Source of the DNA: Axinella damicornis
Taxonomy: Eukaryota; Porifera; Demospongiae; Axinellida; Axinellidae
Length of the DNA stretch: 64,000 nt
Direction of reading: 5' to 3'
Assembly (NCBI GenBank): GCA_963931865.1
Contig: OZ007506.1
Coordinates: 9,876,855 to 9,940,854, forward strand
The position numbers and the translations under genes are program-made. Numbering within the stretch: position 1 is the stretch's first letter; every line of letters begins with the position of its first letter. This document shows, piece after piece, positions 1 to 9,966 of the stretch. The notes under the pieces were generated by a model. The model was not told where the DNA came from. It made no database searches and saw nothing but the letters and a program-made list of their open reading frames with translations.

Positions 1-731
1 CCCCTGAGACAGATCAAACAGACTGTACTCTAGCTTAAGACTCGGCAGCTGAGATTGTTATCACATTGCACCTGACGTCCTCAGGAAGAAAAGCTCGTAA
101 CCAGGAGCTGAGCGTGGAGAGAGAAGCTCAAGACCCAGTAGCCTTGGAGATGGACTCTGCTAGACTCTTTGGCAGTAGCTGTTTAATTAAGTAGCTGCAT
201 GCATGATCAGTTTTAATGCCCTGCTGTCTAAACATGCAATGCTATAGCTGCATGCATGTACATTATCAGGCACAGGATAGAGCCAAATTTCCTGAAATCA
301 GGAAATTCAGTTCGATCGTGTGCTGCAATAGGACACATAGGAAATCCAGTGGTATGTCATGCAGCTTTTGTCCTCTGATCAGTCTGATGAGTAATTCTAC
401 GCAATTAAAAAATAAATGTTTCATTATACACTATAATTATACCAGACTTTATGCAGGCATAAAAATTATGGTATTATCAGCATCTATAAAATTTGCTTGT
501 GTGACCTTATGTGTGAACAAGGTGCAGGGCCAATGAAAAGTGTAACAAATGAGCCATCAGCAGTATACACAAACAGCTGTGATTCAAAGTGATCACTGGA
601 GATTGTCGGAAGCTGCTCACAATACCTGCAGACAAGGAAAAAGTATGGAATAGACACCCTGGAGGGAATGTTGGGCGGGTTTTTCAACCTATTATTCTTT
701 TATTTTGATTACACTAAAAACTTCCCATAAT
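1..731. other. Intergenic stretch, no gene recognised
   Basis: Short ORFs only, none with a recognisable motif. The DNA is moderately AT-rich with GCATGCATG words near 196-260. Nothing here repeats elsewhere in the window as far as I could see. Confidence 0.5.
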
Positions 732-965
732 CTAGTACCTATTATTCTCAGGATTTGGGCACACCTTCCTCTTCATTGCTATCTCAGCTGCCATCAGGCA
801 GCGAAAGACGCACAACAGTGACCTCACTTCGACGTCGGAGGAGTCAATGGCATCCGAATCAGACTTCACACTGACAGACTCTGGATCTATTGAACTACTA
901 GTACCACTGCTAGCCAGTCTGTTTTTTTCGTCGAAATGGACCTCTGACTCGTAGGTTAAATTGAA
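732..965 (-). pseudogene. Coding-like acidic, Ser-rich fragment, unassigned
   Basis: The minus strand stays open for about 70 codons, ending at a stop near 732. It has no obvious start codon, so it would be an internal or terminal exon. The reading is rich in Ser, Asp and Glu (key stretch SIDPESVSVKSDSDAIDSSD), followed by a more hydrophobic, basic part (CLMAAEIAMKRKVCPNPE). Acidic Ser-rich N-terminal regions are common in transposase-derived proteins, and piggyBac remnants lie a few kb away, but no domain is recognised. It could equally be chance: the evidence is only reading-frame openness and composition. It lies outside the TTAA-bounded element that starts at 1,256. Confidence 0.25.
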
Positions 966-1255
966 CTATTTTGATGAAAAATGAAGTGTTAGCGTAGTTA
1001 CCGTTGCTATGTACTCTAAATAAGTTACAGACACTGAGACCAGAAACCCTTGGGCCCCTAGTAGTGCCCTCACTGTGTTCGGGACGCTACAGCCCAGGGC
1101 CCTCGGGTTTCTAGATCGTGTAGATCCCTTGGCCTCAGTGTCTAATCCATATAAATATTATAGAAACCCCACCTGCTACCAACACACCATTTTGGGGAAA
1201 TGCAGGATCAAAAAGTGCATACATGACCCTCTACAGTAGCAGTTGTACCTCTTAA

Positions 1256-1842
1256 CTCTTTAGGGTCCAAAATATATTGAAATCTCCCCCACAGCATAAA
1301 ATGGCATCTGCATGCAGCGTTGAGCGTTGCCCAGGGCGCGCAGCGTCCAATAAAACTCGGGAGGGTGCCCCTGGCTGTTAACAGCAATGATTACACTCAC
1401 CGTTGACCAAGGCAGGAAGGGGCACTGGGTGGAGCCGATAACTGAGCTAGCTGTCTGGTTATCGCGCCGTTCGACCAGCTGCTAAAACTCGACTGTTGTC
1501 TTGCCGTACGCGGAGGACCATCGCTACTTACTTTATTGCTGGAGAGGGCAGACCAACAGTAAGTCAAAGCAGGAGCGTTATTGCAAGTAAGTGTATACTG
1601 ACGGCGAGATAAGGCTTTTTAGCTTACCGTTCGATCAACTTACAATGGCGGCCTTGTTTCTACCTGTACCAGCTGCCAGCCCAGACGCTTGGCGCCCTTA
1701 ATTCTGTAGTTATACAGAGGGGGACTACTGACAAGACTCCAGGAGCAGTGCTAGTCGAAGGCTGTCCGTCACCGCGAACTGAGAAGCCATAGTGTGAAAG
1801 GACGCTAATTATGCGCCTTTTGGCGCTATGGGCCCTAAAGGG
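1256..1842. mobile_element. piggyBac-type MITE with TTAA target site
   Basis: Flanked by TTAA at 1,252-1,255 and 1,843-1,846. The left terminus is CTCTTTAGGGTCC; the right terminus read inward on the minus strand is CCCTTTAGGGCCC, so the ends are inverted repeats of about 13 bp. TTAA duplication plus a CYCTTT terminus is the signature of piggyBac-superfamily elements. The 587-bp interior has no transposase ORF, so this is non-autonomous. A second end of the same type (TTTGGGCCCTAAAGAG then TTAA) occurs alone at 9,315-9,336. Confidence 0.7.
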
Positions 1843-1858
1843 TTAATGTAGGGTGTCT

Positions 1859-1971
1859 GTAGCCAGGCCATTACCATCGCCAACATTTGGTCGCTTGCAG
1901 TATGCAACTACGGCGGGGTATTTTGCAGCCATCAAATACTGGCGACGGAAATGGCTGGGGACGAGGCTAGG
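1859..1971. mobile_element. Small foldback MITE
   Basis: The left arm starting TAGCCAGGCCATTACC and the right arm ending GGGGACGAGGCTA form an imperfect inverted repeat of about 40 bp per arm around a short loop. The right terminus carries a variant of the CTCGTTCCCAG core seen at the ends of several other small elements in this window. Confidence 0.5.
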
Positions 1972-2189
1972 TCTTGAATGCATGAAAATTATCGTAGCAT
2001 ACTGTGGACTCTGGTTATTAGGCGCACATCGTTTATTAGGTGCATACATTTCTTGGGCACATACTTCTTTCCCGGTACATGGCATCATTCATTACGTACA
2101 TGCACTAGATAGAAGAGCATTAAATAGGATACATATTCGGGTGCAAAAACACGACAAAGAACAGCTTGAATTCAGAGAGTGAAAACCAG

Positions 2190-2310
2190 ATGTTTAGTCA
2201 GAGCCAGGTGGGCCGTTTTAATTCATAAATGGACCTAAACAACACCTTGTTGAAGGCCATTCTTTCAGTAATTATCTATCTACATAGCTAGCAAGAGCTG
2301 AGTGGGTGTA
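2190..2310 (-). repeat. Short interspersed repeat, minus orientation
   Basis: The reverse complement matches 28,575-28,720 and 29,210-29,350 (and their copy-2 equivalents). Shared features are an ACCCACTCAG start, a GATAGATAATTGCTG core and an AATTGGCC segment. It has no ORF and no recognisable tRNA-like promoter box. It may be a mini-element or SINE fragment. Confidence 0.45.
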
Positions 2311-2772
2311 GTTCGAATACTTGGGATGGGTCGAGTGCTTGCTGAACAGCACACTGTGTGTAGATGAGTTAGTATTCATAGTCCTGATTTGCCCATCATG
2401 GTAAGTAGATTCATGAGCAGCCAAGCCAAATCTATAATCAGATCTACTTGAAGGCTAATGCTGTGAGAAGGCAGTTGCTGCACTTGCATGTGCGCATTGC
2501 GAATGAGACCACGTACCACCACATACCTACGCATCCAGCACTGTGTCTCTCTCAGCACTTCAGTGCCGAGACAAAAACTAAACACTAAAATTAATGTTTA
2601 GGACAGTGGCCCGCAACCGCACATAGGGACCCTTGGAACATGGCTATGCATGGCTAGGTCTAGTTCAAGCTTCAAGTTACAGCAGTGAGTTGTCCCTCTC
2701 ACCTTCATGTCAGCAGACGTGACAATGGGTGTGATTAGCCCTCTTTCTGTATTCACAGCCACTGACGTCAAC

Positions 2773-2774
<2 letters not shown>
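2311..2774. other. No gene recognised
   Basis: Two short ORFs without motifs. Nothing repeated or palindromic was noticed before the TG microsatellite. Confidence 0.45.

Positions 2775-2846
<72 letters not shown>
2775..2846. repeat. (TG)36 microsatellite
   Basis: An uninterrupted TG run of about 72 bp, followed by an imperfect GTGTGCGCGGTGTG tail to about 2,865. Long alternating purine-pyrimidine tracts can form Z-DNA. ORFs through here encode poly(CV) or poly(TH) and are artefacts. Confidence 0.97.
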
Positions 2847-2853
<7 letters not shown>

Positions 2854-2897
2854 TGCGCGGTGTGTAGGTGCAAGGGGAAAGAAGATACAAACCGGTT

Positions 2898-3703
2898 AGA
2901 GCGCTGTAAAAATTTCTTGTCTTCCCTTTGGCTGCCATTGCTGACTCGATCGACCGAACATGATCTTCATGTAACACATGTTAACTCTATACCCCCGAGG
3001 CGCATGCGCAGAAATCAATCGCGTGGTTACACAAAAGCTAATGAAAAATGGCGATTTTTGTGTTGTATCGATTCATTGGCATTGTATCTTGTAAAATAGC
3101 TGAGTTCAGGTATTGATAGTTATACTTATTTGTCTTGAAAACAAACCTTCTTCGTTCCTGAAGTAGTCCCGCGACTTGACAGTGAGGCCTGGGAAAGACA
3201 CAACGGTGGAAACGCGGGTTGTCGCCGTGCTCTCGAGAATGACGGCAAAACCACGGCAGAGGTTGGCTGACTGGCCCAGCAACGGTAGGTATCCAGTGTG
3301 GGTGAGATATCTGGCTAGTACAAACTCGATACAACAACTTGATCGTACGATATAAGCTGTAATATGCCGTCACTAAGTACACATCGATCGACAAGTAAAC
3401 TTCTAACGCGATTTGTGGGGAAAGTCCCTATAGAAAGCCACAGCTAATTATGCTTCACTCGACTTCCTGTGACACGTAAATCACTTATCCAAAGTCCGAT
3501 CGCGTAGCTATGGCGATAAATAGCCGGAATCCAGTTTCGGGCGCATACGGGCGCTCTCGGGTTTAACGGACGCTTAATTATTGGGCGCATACGGGCGCTA
3601 TCGGGGGTAAAGGGTTAATTGGAATGAGCTGTAATACTTAGCTTGCGCTACCAATGAGTCGCAACCAGGGTTGCGACGGCTATGCAGGAGTGCAGTTGTC
3701 CCT
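2898..3703 (-). repeat. Cassette repeat copy c1, interrupted by a TTAA element
   Basis: A diverged, partial copy of the ~450-bp cassette family, in minus orientation. The part before 2,981 matches the TCTTGTCTTCCCTTTGG segment at 12,668, and the part after 3,618 matches TTGGAATGAGCT through the GGCTACCAGGAGTG end. The two parts are separated exactly by the TTAA-flanked insertion 2,985-3,614. Only the first half-cassette (KRK-type exon) survives. Confidence 0.6.
2985..3614. mobile_element. piggyBac-type MITE inserted in cassette c1
   Basis: TTAA at 2,981-2,984 and 3,615-3,618 flank a 630-bp element. Left terminus CTCTATACCCCCGAG; right terminus read inward CCCTTTACCCCCGATAG. The host cassette elsewhere (around 12,733) reads GTTAATTGGAATGAGC without interruption, which confirms insertion at a single TTAA. 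The interior has a 118-codon minus ORF (3,038-3,394) without recognisable motifs, probably spurious. Confidence 0.75.
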
Positions 3704-3713
3704 ATAAAATTAA

Positions 3714-3953
3714 CTCTTCATCAACCGTAGACATTGTAGGTCAGTTTCACAGCTTGTAACATATTATCCTAGATAAGGTTCCCAGCAGTTTTCATGCTCA
3801 AAACTTCACACAGAACTGCGCACAGCCATGCTTTCTACATTTGTCACTCTAACCACACCCACTCGTTAACGAGTATGCGATCAAGATGCTCGGGCAATGG
3901 TAACTCACTCTAGCAGAAAAATCATCCTTGAATACTGGAAATTGAGGTAAGGG
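3714..3953. mobile_element. Possible small TTAA element between cassettes
   Basis: TTAA at 3,710-3,713 and 3,954-3,957. Inward termini are CTCTTCATC and CCCTTACCTC, only weakly similar to each other, but both begin CYCTT like the other TTAA elements here. It sits exactly between the outer ends of two divergent cassette repeats, which would otherwise nearly abut. Weak termini keep this tentative. Confidence 0.35.
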
Positions 3954-3958
3954 TTAAA

Positions 3959-4410
3959 GTGGAACCGCACTCCCGGTAACCGGTGTAACTTGCTGGTTGG
4001 GCAAACTCACCTTTCAGAATCATGCCCCGGTCTTACTCCGACCTCATAGATACCTGAGCAGACTCTTACCAGCTCATACACTATCCTCATTCCAAGGCTG
4101 CCTTTGTATAGGGGGCGGCTAGACTAAGCTCATTCCAATTAACACACAGAACATGACATCTAGGATAGTCGAGTCAAAGTTTGTGGGACTCAGTGCACGA
4201 CGGTGATCATGATGGTGTAGACAGAAACTTCATGAGCCTTTCCTGAGAGCTATACTGCCAATGATAGTCCAAACGAGTGCTTGAGCAATGGCAGCCAACG
4301 GAAAGACAAACGTACCAGGTGAGTTTCTGAACAATTATTATGTTTGGGTCAGTGCACAATGGCGATCACAACAGTATAGTCGTACCCTTTCCTGTGTGCT
4401 GTGGGATTGA
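3959..4410 (+). repeat. Cassette repeat copy c2, diverged, plus orientation
   Basis: It starts with GGAACCGCACTCCCGGTA (family start GGGGCAACCGCACTCCTGG) and keeps the order of the family: CATTCCAATTAAC, a CGGTGATCATGATGGTGTAG block, GAGCAATGGCAGCC, then CAGGTGAGTTTCTG. The second ATG and GTGAGT donor survive (4,285-4,327). It lies head-to-head with copy c1. Confidence 0.55.
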
Positions 4411-4990
4411 ACTTACTTCCACATGCTATGCAATCCATCTTGCTACTTGGAAGATCATCACTATAATACACACATACCTGCAGGTTCCAGTAGTCGTTGT
4501 CATTGCATCTACACGAAGAGAGAGTTGTTCTCCAGCCTCCCTACAAACAGTACAAGTGGCAGAGAATACACATCGACATAATTATATAATGATTGTGTAT
4601 ATGTAGGTGTATACGTAGTTATGCAGATTAAGCATGATATATATTGTTGCTGCTACGATAAGAACAGCACTTCAAACATGAGCTACAGTACATTGAAACA
4701 CCACACTCCTGTGCATAGGCCAAATGCAACAGCCAAATGCAACATGGTTAATTGACCACTGCCATATATGTATCCTGTTACTATTGAGTTAGTTGTACTT
4801 GTAACTAATATTTATGATGTTCGCTATTTTATGAGAATAATTGGGAGCATTTTAAAAGCATAATTGGCACATTTAGTAGCATCGAAGAATAGAATAGTTT
4901 CTTAGTTTTTGAGCATAATATCCTCAGGCCAAGCAACTTGAAATGCAACTTGGGTGACCATGCACTGCCATATATGTATCCTGTTACTAT
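4411..4990. other. No gene; short direct repeat
   Basis: A ~28-bp phrase containing CATATATGTATCCTGTTAC occurs twice (4,763 and 4,970). Otherwise AT-rich and featureless. Confidence 0.45.
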
Positions 4991-5385
4991 AAAACAGGGC
5001 ATGTGATACCTGATTGGGTGATTGGGTGAGTTGCCATGGTGATGAAATCCACATGCAATTGCAACTTTGCTGAGAATCTCTATTTCCATGGCAACCCAGG
5101 GATACTGCGCTGTGCAGTCTGAGAGCTAATTAGCACTGGAACTAGCACATATGCTTCATTCCTTACTTCAGGATTACAGAAGTCAAACAGCAGTGGAGAT
5201 GGAGGTGTGGCTATCCAGGTGGAGGTTGAACTCATGTTACTATGGCATCCACGATATCACCTGTAGCATCTCTCAGACTGGAAGTGGAACATCTTGGGGG
5301 GAGGGGGGGGGGGGGGGGGGGGAAGAATCAGTTTACTCTAAACAGTTAGACTGCAGTAGTTACCTATCAGCTCATGTGCAAGCTT
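4991..5385. repeat. R-family repeat, copy 1
   Basis: First of several copies of a ~380-bp repeat. Landmarks: a palindromic pair TTGCCATGG / CCATTTCCATGGCAAC, then GATTACAGAAGTCAAACAGC, GGTGGAGGTYGAACYATGTT, and TTTACTCTAAACAG. Other copies lie at 6,525, 11,060, 12,835, 19,225 and 43,920. The TTTACTCTAAACAG end and 130 bp beyond (5,310-5,440) recur inverted at 7,065-7,215. Confidence 0.6.
5303..5322. repeat. Poly-G tract (G20)
   Basis: Twenty consecutive G residues within a G-rich run starting at 5,296. At the inverted counterpart (7,201-7,209) the same position holds a shorter C run. Confidence 0.95.
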
Positions 5386-5565
5386 GAGGTCTTGATGCAC
5401 TTTGTGTGAGGGTCAGGAGACAAACCACGGTACAGCACACAGGAGTTGGTAATAACTGTAGAATTTCCTAATTTTCACCCTACACCTGTACCTTGTGGTC
5501 AAGCCAAGCACTAGCGAGCCCTCCTGCACTGTGATGAAGTCCCCCCTATGTATGGTGTACGAAAT

Positions 5566-5575
5566 TACACACACA

Positions 5576-5619
<44 letters not shown>

Positions 5620-5757
5620 TGCACATGTACACGTGCACACATACACACACACGCAAGCATACACACACATGCACACATACGCACACACATGCTCTCCCCG
5701 CACACTCATGCATACCCACACGCTTACACACACATGTGCACGCCACCACACACATAC
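5566..5757. repeat. (CA)n microsatellite, perfect then degenerate
   Basis: A nearly perfect CA run to 5,612, then CA-rich DNA with ATG and CG interruptions. The ORFs over it on both strands are low-complexity translations, not genes. Confidence 0.95.
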
Positions 5758-5835
5758 CTGTTGGTTAACCTTCAGCAGATCTGGGAAACCTCTCCTGTCC
5801 TTCCGTGCTGTCCCACATGCCATCGTTCTCAAGGA

Positions 5836-6020
5836 GCTGAACACCTCCAGTGGCGACTCAGGGATTGGCTGTGGTTGGACCTACTGGAGAAGTGAAATTG
5901 TGCCATATCGAGTGGCAGAGTTGTTTTTGTCCACCATGCAGGCAAAGTGACAGGACGTGATGAAATGGGAGGAAGCGTTGATGGATGGACAGGAGATGCA
6001 GATGGTACAGTGAGGGGGAG
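5836..6020 (+). repeat. G-module, copy 1 (coding-like)
   Basis: About 180 bp that recur at 9,587-9,770. Both begin with AACACCTCCAGTGGCGACTC. The plus frame at the second copy is open for 63 codons (SGDSEIGRGWTYWRSEI); here the frame shifts after YWRSEIV. No domain is recognised. It is followed in both places by an acidic exon-like fragment and then an R repeat, so it is part of a duplicated composite module. Confidence 0.5.
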
Positions 6021-6149
6021 TTGCTGAAGAGACCAATTTTGAAACCGGTGGAGGTGATGCTCGAGGTGAGGCTGACATGCTTGGGGCTGGCGACTCAGGA
6101 TATAGAGAGAATTAGCCTGCAGTTACAAGATTGCGCTATACCAAGAAAA

Positions 6150-6440
6150 GTTACCTTCATCTAATTCCTCGATGATATCATACAGGTCATCGAATTCATG
6201 ATCGCTCCCCTCCAGGACTGGGTCATCCAAGTCCTCCATGGGGTCCTCATCACGAACACTCTTCATGACTCCATAGTTAGGCAGTTCCTCTGGTCAACTT
6301 GTTTGAATTTTGAACAGGTTCACTCAAGGAAGAATTCTTGTTGATATTGTAAAACTTCTCATCAAAATTGTGGCCTATGTATAACTCAATTGCAACTACT
6401 ATACTATGAATATGTACCTACCTGTGGAAGTTAAGAAGCA
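6150..6440 (-). pseudogene. Acidic exon-like fragment, copy 1
   Basis: The minus strand encodes an Asp/Glu-rich piece (DEDPMEDLDDP, then DLYDIIEELDE) followed at once by a GGTAAC donor-like sequence at 6,151-6,156, so it looks like an exon ending in a splice donor. The same piece recurs at 8,741-8,916 and 10,750-10,905. Acidic N-termini are typical of piggyBac-type transposases and a piggyBac C-terminal fragment lies 1 kb away, so this may be that element's first exon. The family assignment is inference. This copy has a small indel relative to the other two (extra codons after SDH). Confidence 0.4.
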
Positions 6441-6524
6441 CCACATAGGGGAGGTAGCTGTACTGTATCATACACACATGATCACAGATAAGCCAGGTAC
6501 TTGTGTGGCTGACTGCTGAGACTG

Positions 6525-7055
6525 GCTTATACGTAGAGGTCAAATAGCAGTGGAGATAGTGGTGTGGTTTCCAGGTGGAGGTCGAACCATGTTGCTATGG
6601 CATCCACACTGGCATCAAATGTAGCTGCAAATGATTCTCAGGAAGTGGAATCTAGAGGGAAAATTTGTTTACTATAAACAGCTAGTGATTCCCTTGCCAA
6701 ATGTGGCTGTGATGGTAGACATGCTCAAATTGGGTGAGTTGCCATGGAGATGAAGTCTATTACATTGTGCATGTGTTACCACCTGTAATTGCAACTTTGT
6801 TGAGACTCTCCATTTCCATGGCAACCCAGGGATACAGTGCTCTGCAGTCCCAGCACTAATTAAAGCACCAATTAAAGAATCAGAACAAGTACACCTGCTC
6901 TGTTCCTTACTTCTGGATTACAGAAGTCAAACAGCAGTGAAGATGGAGGTGTGGCCATCCAGGTGGACGTTCAACTCATGTTACTATGACACCCACTGAC
7001 ATCACGATGCAGTTATTACCAGTTGTTGCCATGGAGATGAAGTCTATTACATTGT
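6525..7055. repeat. R-family repeat, copy 2 (two tandem partial copies)
   Basis: Begins GAGGTCAAATAGCAGTGGAG and includes GTTGCCATGGAGATGAAGTC and CATTTCCATGGCAACCC at 6,731 and 6,810, which pair as an imperfect palindrome. A second partial copy starts at 6,910. Confidence 0.6.
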
Positions 7056-7064
7056 GCATGTGTT

Positions 7065-7215
7065 GTGCTGTACCGTGGTTGGTCTCCTGACCCTCACACA
7101 GCGAAGTGCATCAAGACCTATTGCCTAAAGCTTGCACATGAGCTGATAGGTGACTACTGCAGTCTACTTGTGATCTAACTGTTTAGAGTAAACTGATTCT
7201 CCCCCCCCCAAGATT
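7065..7215 (-). repeat. Inverted copy of 5,310-5,440
   Basis: The reverse complement matches GAATCAGTTTACTCTAAACAG through GGAGACAAACCACGGTACAGC at 5,325-5,435. The pair brackets the first composite module, so 5.3-7.2 kb could fold back on itself. Confidence 0.6.
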
Positions 7216-7307
7216 CCACTTCCAGAGAAGCAACACAACAATCATGGCCAACGAACCCCACAGGTTGTACACATCATGGCTACCGTGCTCCTAACCCTTG
7301 AGATCTT

Positions 7308-7517
7308 TCACAGCCAGTAGAAAGTAGAATTTCCTACTTTCACCATACACCTGTAGTAGACCCAGAGCTGGTCCCTTCGGTCCACACCCCCCATATATTT
7401 GTTGTAGCTTATGGTGGCTTCAGGGCATGGTACTTTTTGCCGACATAGAACTAGCTGTTCCTGTGGATGATGGCAGAGTATTTGTGGACACAACAACCCT
7501 TCAGTCAAGCGAAGCAT
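7308..7517 (-). pseudogene. piggyBac-type transposase C-terminal fragment
   Basis: The 69-codon minus ORF contains CPEATISYNKYMGGVDRRDQ followed by LWVYY. The phrase YNKYMGGVDRxDQLxxYY is the hallmark around the last part of the catalytic domain of piggyBac-superfamily (DDE_Tnp_1_7) transposases. These enzymes cut and paste DNA at TTAA sites. Full-length family members are 500-600 residues, so this is a fragment; the upstream catalytic Asp residues and the Cys-rich C-terminal domain are not recognisable here. It fits the TTAA-flanked mini-elements nearby and may be a relic of the autonomous partner. Family confident; boundaries not. Confidence 0.75.
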
Positions 7518-7574
7518 TAGGAAGCCCTAGCTCCTACACTGTGATGAAGTCCCCTTATGTATGGTGTATGTATA

Positions 7575-7693
7575 GGATCTACTACGTCGACGCGGAGGTT
7601 ACGCGATTTATCCTCCGTGGGAAAGTTTGCCGAGGCGAAGCCAAGGCTAAACTTTCCCATGGAGGATAAACCGCGAGTCGACGTAGTAGATCC
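7575..7693. mobile_element. Palindromic mini-element (119 bp)
   Basis: Termini GGATCTACTACGTCGACGCG and its near-complement pair across the whole element: the arms run 7,575-7,630 and 7,640-7,693, with an inner GGAGGATAAA / TTTATCCTCC pair. The GGAGGATAAATCGC word also occurs in the palindrome at 8,322-8,401, so the two belong to one family. Confidence 0.75.
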
Positions 7694-7710
7694 GGCTTCT
7701 ACCACAGACA

Positions 7711-8236
7711 TACCGTATTTTTAATTTGGCGATTCGATCCTTGGCGCTGGCACAAATGACGTAACGGCAATGACGTCAGCGCTAGGCGCCGGCGCTCAGT
7801 GTGAACTGTAGCTGTACATGTATCGGTCAAGTGCGACCAGTTAGTTACCAGCTAGCCATGGAGACCTTCAAAGTAGAGAGATGTGACAGAGGCCATCACG
7901 TTTTCCATACAGTTTGGAGCCCGAGAGCGTCGATGGGCATGACGGGATTTCGCTGTGGCGGTGAAGCGCTCGAGCGCAATCGTTGGCCACGTCCCTCACA
8001 CTCTCGTTAACGGCTTGTAATGTAGTTCCTTCCCAGAGAGAGAGGAATCCCCGATGTCGCGTTCTCTTGGGAGTAATACAGCAGCTGAGTCTTTTCTGAA
8101 ATACTCTGCTAAGCTAACAGCAAATGTGCGCGCGCATACCCAAGTGGCCGGCCGGCTGGAGTGGGGTTTAATATTGGCAGAATTTAATTTGGCGATTTTT
8201 TCCTGCAGCCCCGCCAAATTTTCCCGCTATACGGTA
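7711..8236. mobile_element. TACCGTA MITE (526 bp)
   Basis: Left terminus TACCGTATTTTTAATTTGGC; right terminus read inward TACCGTATAGCGGGAAAATT then TGGCGG. The inverted ends share TACCGTAT and AATTTGGCG. Related ends occur at 20,685, 21,951-22,555 and 22,700-22,790. No transposase is inside. Confidence 0.65.
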
Positions 8237-8321
8237 ACCTCCAAGTCAAGTTAGTAGCTGGATCCGGCTGCTAGACAGCTACAACTCTCTGATTCTCAGC
8301 ACAGCGTGGCGATCCTTTGAT

Positions 8322-8401
8322 ATGTACCGCGGAGGATAAATCGCACAACCTCAGCTATGACGTCGTAGCGGAGGTTATGCAATTTATCCTCCGCGGTACA
8401 T
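8322..8401. mobile_element. 80-bp palindromic mini-element
   Basis: Arms of about 30 bp: TGTACCGCGGAGGATAAATC on the left, matched by its near-perfect complement ending at 8,400. The centre carries TGACGTCGTA. Same family as 7,575-7,693. Confidence 0.75.
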
Positions 8402-8440
8402 CGAAGGAACGCCCACGCACTGTGGTAGAAGAAAATAATT

Positions 8441-8520
8441 ACACACACACACACACACACACACAATCATGCATACCCACACGCTTACACATACATGCGC
8501 ATGCCACCACACACACACCT
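8441..8520. repeat. CA-rich microsatellite, short copy
   Basis: (AC)12 followed by degenerate CA-rich DNA that resembles 5,697-5,760 (CATACCCACACGCTTACACA), and leads into the same CCTGTTGGTTA phrase. It is therefore a copy of the earlier block, not an independent expansion. Confidence 0.7.
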
Positions 8521-8540
8521 GTTGGTTAGCTTTGCAGTCT

Positions 8541-8916
8541 TCAGCAGATCAGGGAAACCTCTCCTGTCCTTCCATGTTGTCTGTCCCGCATGCATAAATC
8601 ATTCTCATGATCCACAAGGAGATGCTTGTTTGTAAAATAGAAGACGTGACGTTTCTTCCAATGCAGGTGTGCCGTAAGTTCCTTGACATCCTTAGCTCCT
8701 AATGCTTTCTCGCGACTGTCTGCCTTCCCAGTGCAGACTTGTAGCTTGGTTGAAAAGTACCCATTTGTGCTGCCTGCAAGCACCTCGATGATATCGTACA
8801 GGTCATGATCGCTCCCCTCCAGGACAGGTTCATCTGGGTCATCCAAGTCCTCCATGGGGTCCTCATCACGAATGCTCTTCTTGACTCCACAGTTAGGCAG
8901 TTCCTCTAGTCATCTT
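8541..8916 (-). pseudogene. Acidic exon-like fragment, copy 2, with longer ORF
   Basis: The longest version: a 104-codon minus ORF starting MEDLDDPDEPVLEGSDHDLY. The frame is open further upstream, so the Met may not be the true start. Unlike the other copies it does not end in a donor after the acidic part but continues to GYFSTKLQVCTGKADSREKA and WKKRHVFYFTNKHLL. A duplicate of the GYFSTK part follows at 8,945-9,050. Aromatic HVFYF-type phrases occur in piggyBac transposases, but the match is too weak to claim catalytic residues. Candidate piggyBac-like relic. Confidence 0.4.
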
Positions 8917-9060
8917 GTCTGCAGCTGTATAGAATTTTGAACTAGTTCATCCTTAGCTCCTAATGCTTTCTCACGACTGTCTGCCTTCCCAGTGCAGACT
9001 TGTAGCTTGGTTGAAAAGTACCCATTTTTGCTGCTGCAAGCACCCACACCTTGATCCCAC

Positions 9061-9586
9061 GTTTCACTGGTTTTAGGGGCATATACGTACTGTATTAGGG
9101 ATGACAGCGTGACAAGATGGCCAATAGCCGACAGAATATCTTGAGAACGATTCTGTGATGTCTCCCATTATCTCCACTTCGTCAACACCAGCACCTTGGC
9201 AACAAGAGGAGGATCACCTAATCATAATCGCCTAGGCAAGAGCCCAGCAATGCCAAGGAACAGAAATTAGGGTATGTTTAAGTGTTGTATAGACTGAAAA
9301 TCACCTAGAGAAAGAATTTGGGCCCTAAAGAGTTAACATCTTCAAGAGTGATTTCTCTCCATGATCTGAATCTTGATTACCTCTCTAGCGTACCTGTTGG
9401 AATGGTGAATATTGATGCCGGTACTAATGCCAGAATGTGTGTTTGGTGTTTGCAATGCAGACAGGGGACAAATAGTACATCCTTACGTACATTGTCGCCT
9501 ACGTATAATGCTCTACCATTTTACCTAACTCAGTTTTATTATCACCCGCACCTGTTCCTTTCATCACAGATCGTTTGTGAAGAATA
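9061..9586. other. No gene; solitary TTAA-element terminus
   Basis: At 9,315-9,336 the sequence TTTGGGCCCTAAAGAG abuts TTAA. It is the complement of the left terminus at 1,252-1,268 and matches it better than that element's own right end. No partner end was found close by. Confidence 0.45.
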
Positions 9587-9770
9587 GCTTGAACACCTCC
9601 AGTGGCGACTCAGAGATTGGCCGTGGTTGGACCTACTGGAGAAGTGAAATTGTGTCCATATCGAGTGGCAGAGTTGTTTTTGTCCACCATGCAGGCAAAG
9701 TGACAGGACATGATGGAATGGGAGAAAGCGTTGCTGGATGGACAGGAGATGCAGATGGAGAGGATTAGCC
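9587..9770 (+). repeat. G-module, copy 2
   Basis: See copy 1 at 5,836. Here a 63-codon ORF (9,577-9,768) runs through it. The flanking phrase after it (TTAGCCTGC, GTGCTATAC) also matches copy 1 until 9,797, where unrelated palindromic DNA begins. The copy-1 phrase CAAGAAAA resumes at about 10,733, so about 940 bp have been inserted. Confidence 0.5.
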
Positions 9771-9807
9771 TGCTGTTAATGCATGATTGTGCTATACGTA
9801 TATGTAA

Positions 9808-9959
9808 TAGGATGGTCCACTGTGGTATTTGGAATTAATAGCACGAGCAATGTAGTCAGGAAGTAAATAGCACTCGGCTTCGCCTCGTGCTATATATTTT
9901 ACACTTCCTGACTACATTGCTCGTGCTATTAATCCCAAATACCACAATGGAATATCCTA
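9808..9959. mobile_element. 152-bp inverted repeat, MITE-like
   Basis: Left arm TAGGATGGTCCACTGTGGTA through AGTCAGGAAGT; the right arm is its near-complement ending at ATCCTA (9,959). Arms are about 55 bp with a few mismatches, around a ~40-bp centre. Confidence 0.8.
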
Positions 9960-9966
9960 TCACAGA

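Noticed and set aside
5413..5950. 143- and 151-codon ORFs over the CA tract
   Set aside because: Translations of the dinucleotide repeat (poly Cys-Val, Thr-His); no non-repeat coding signal.
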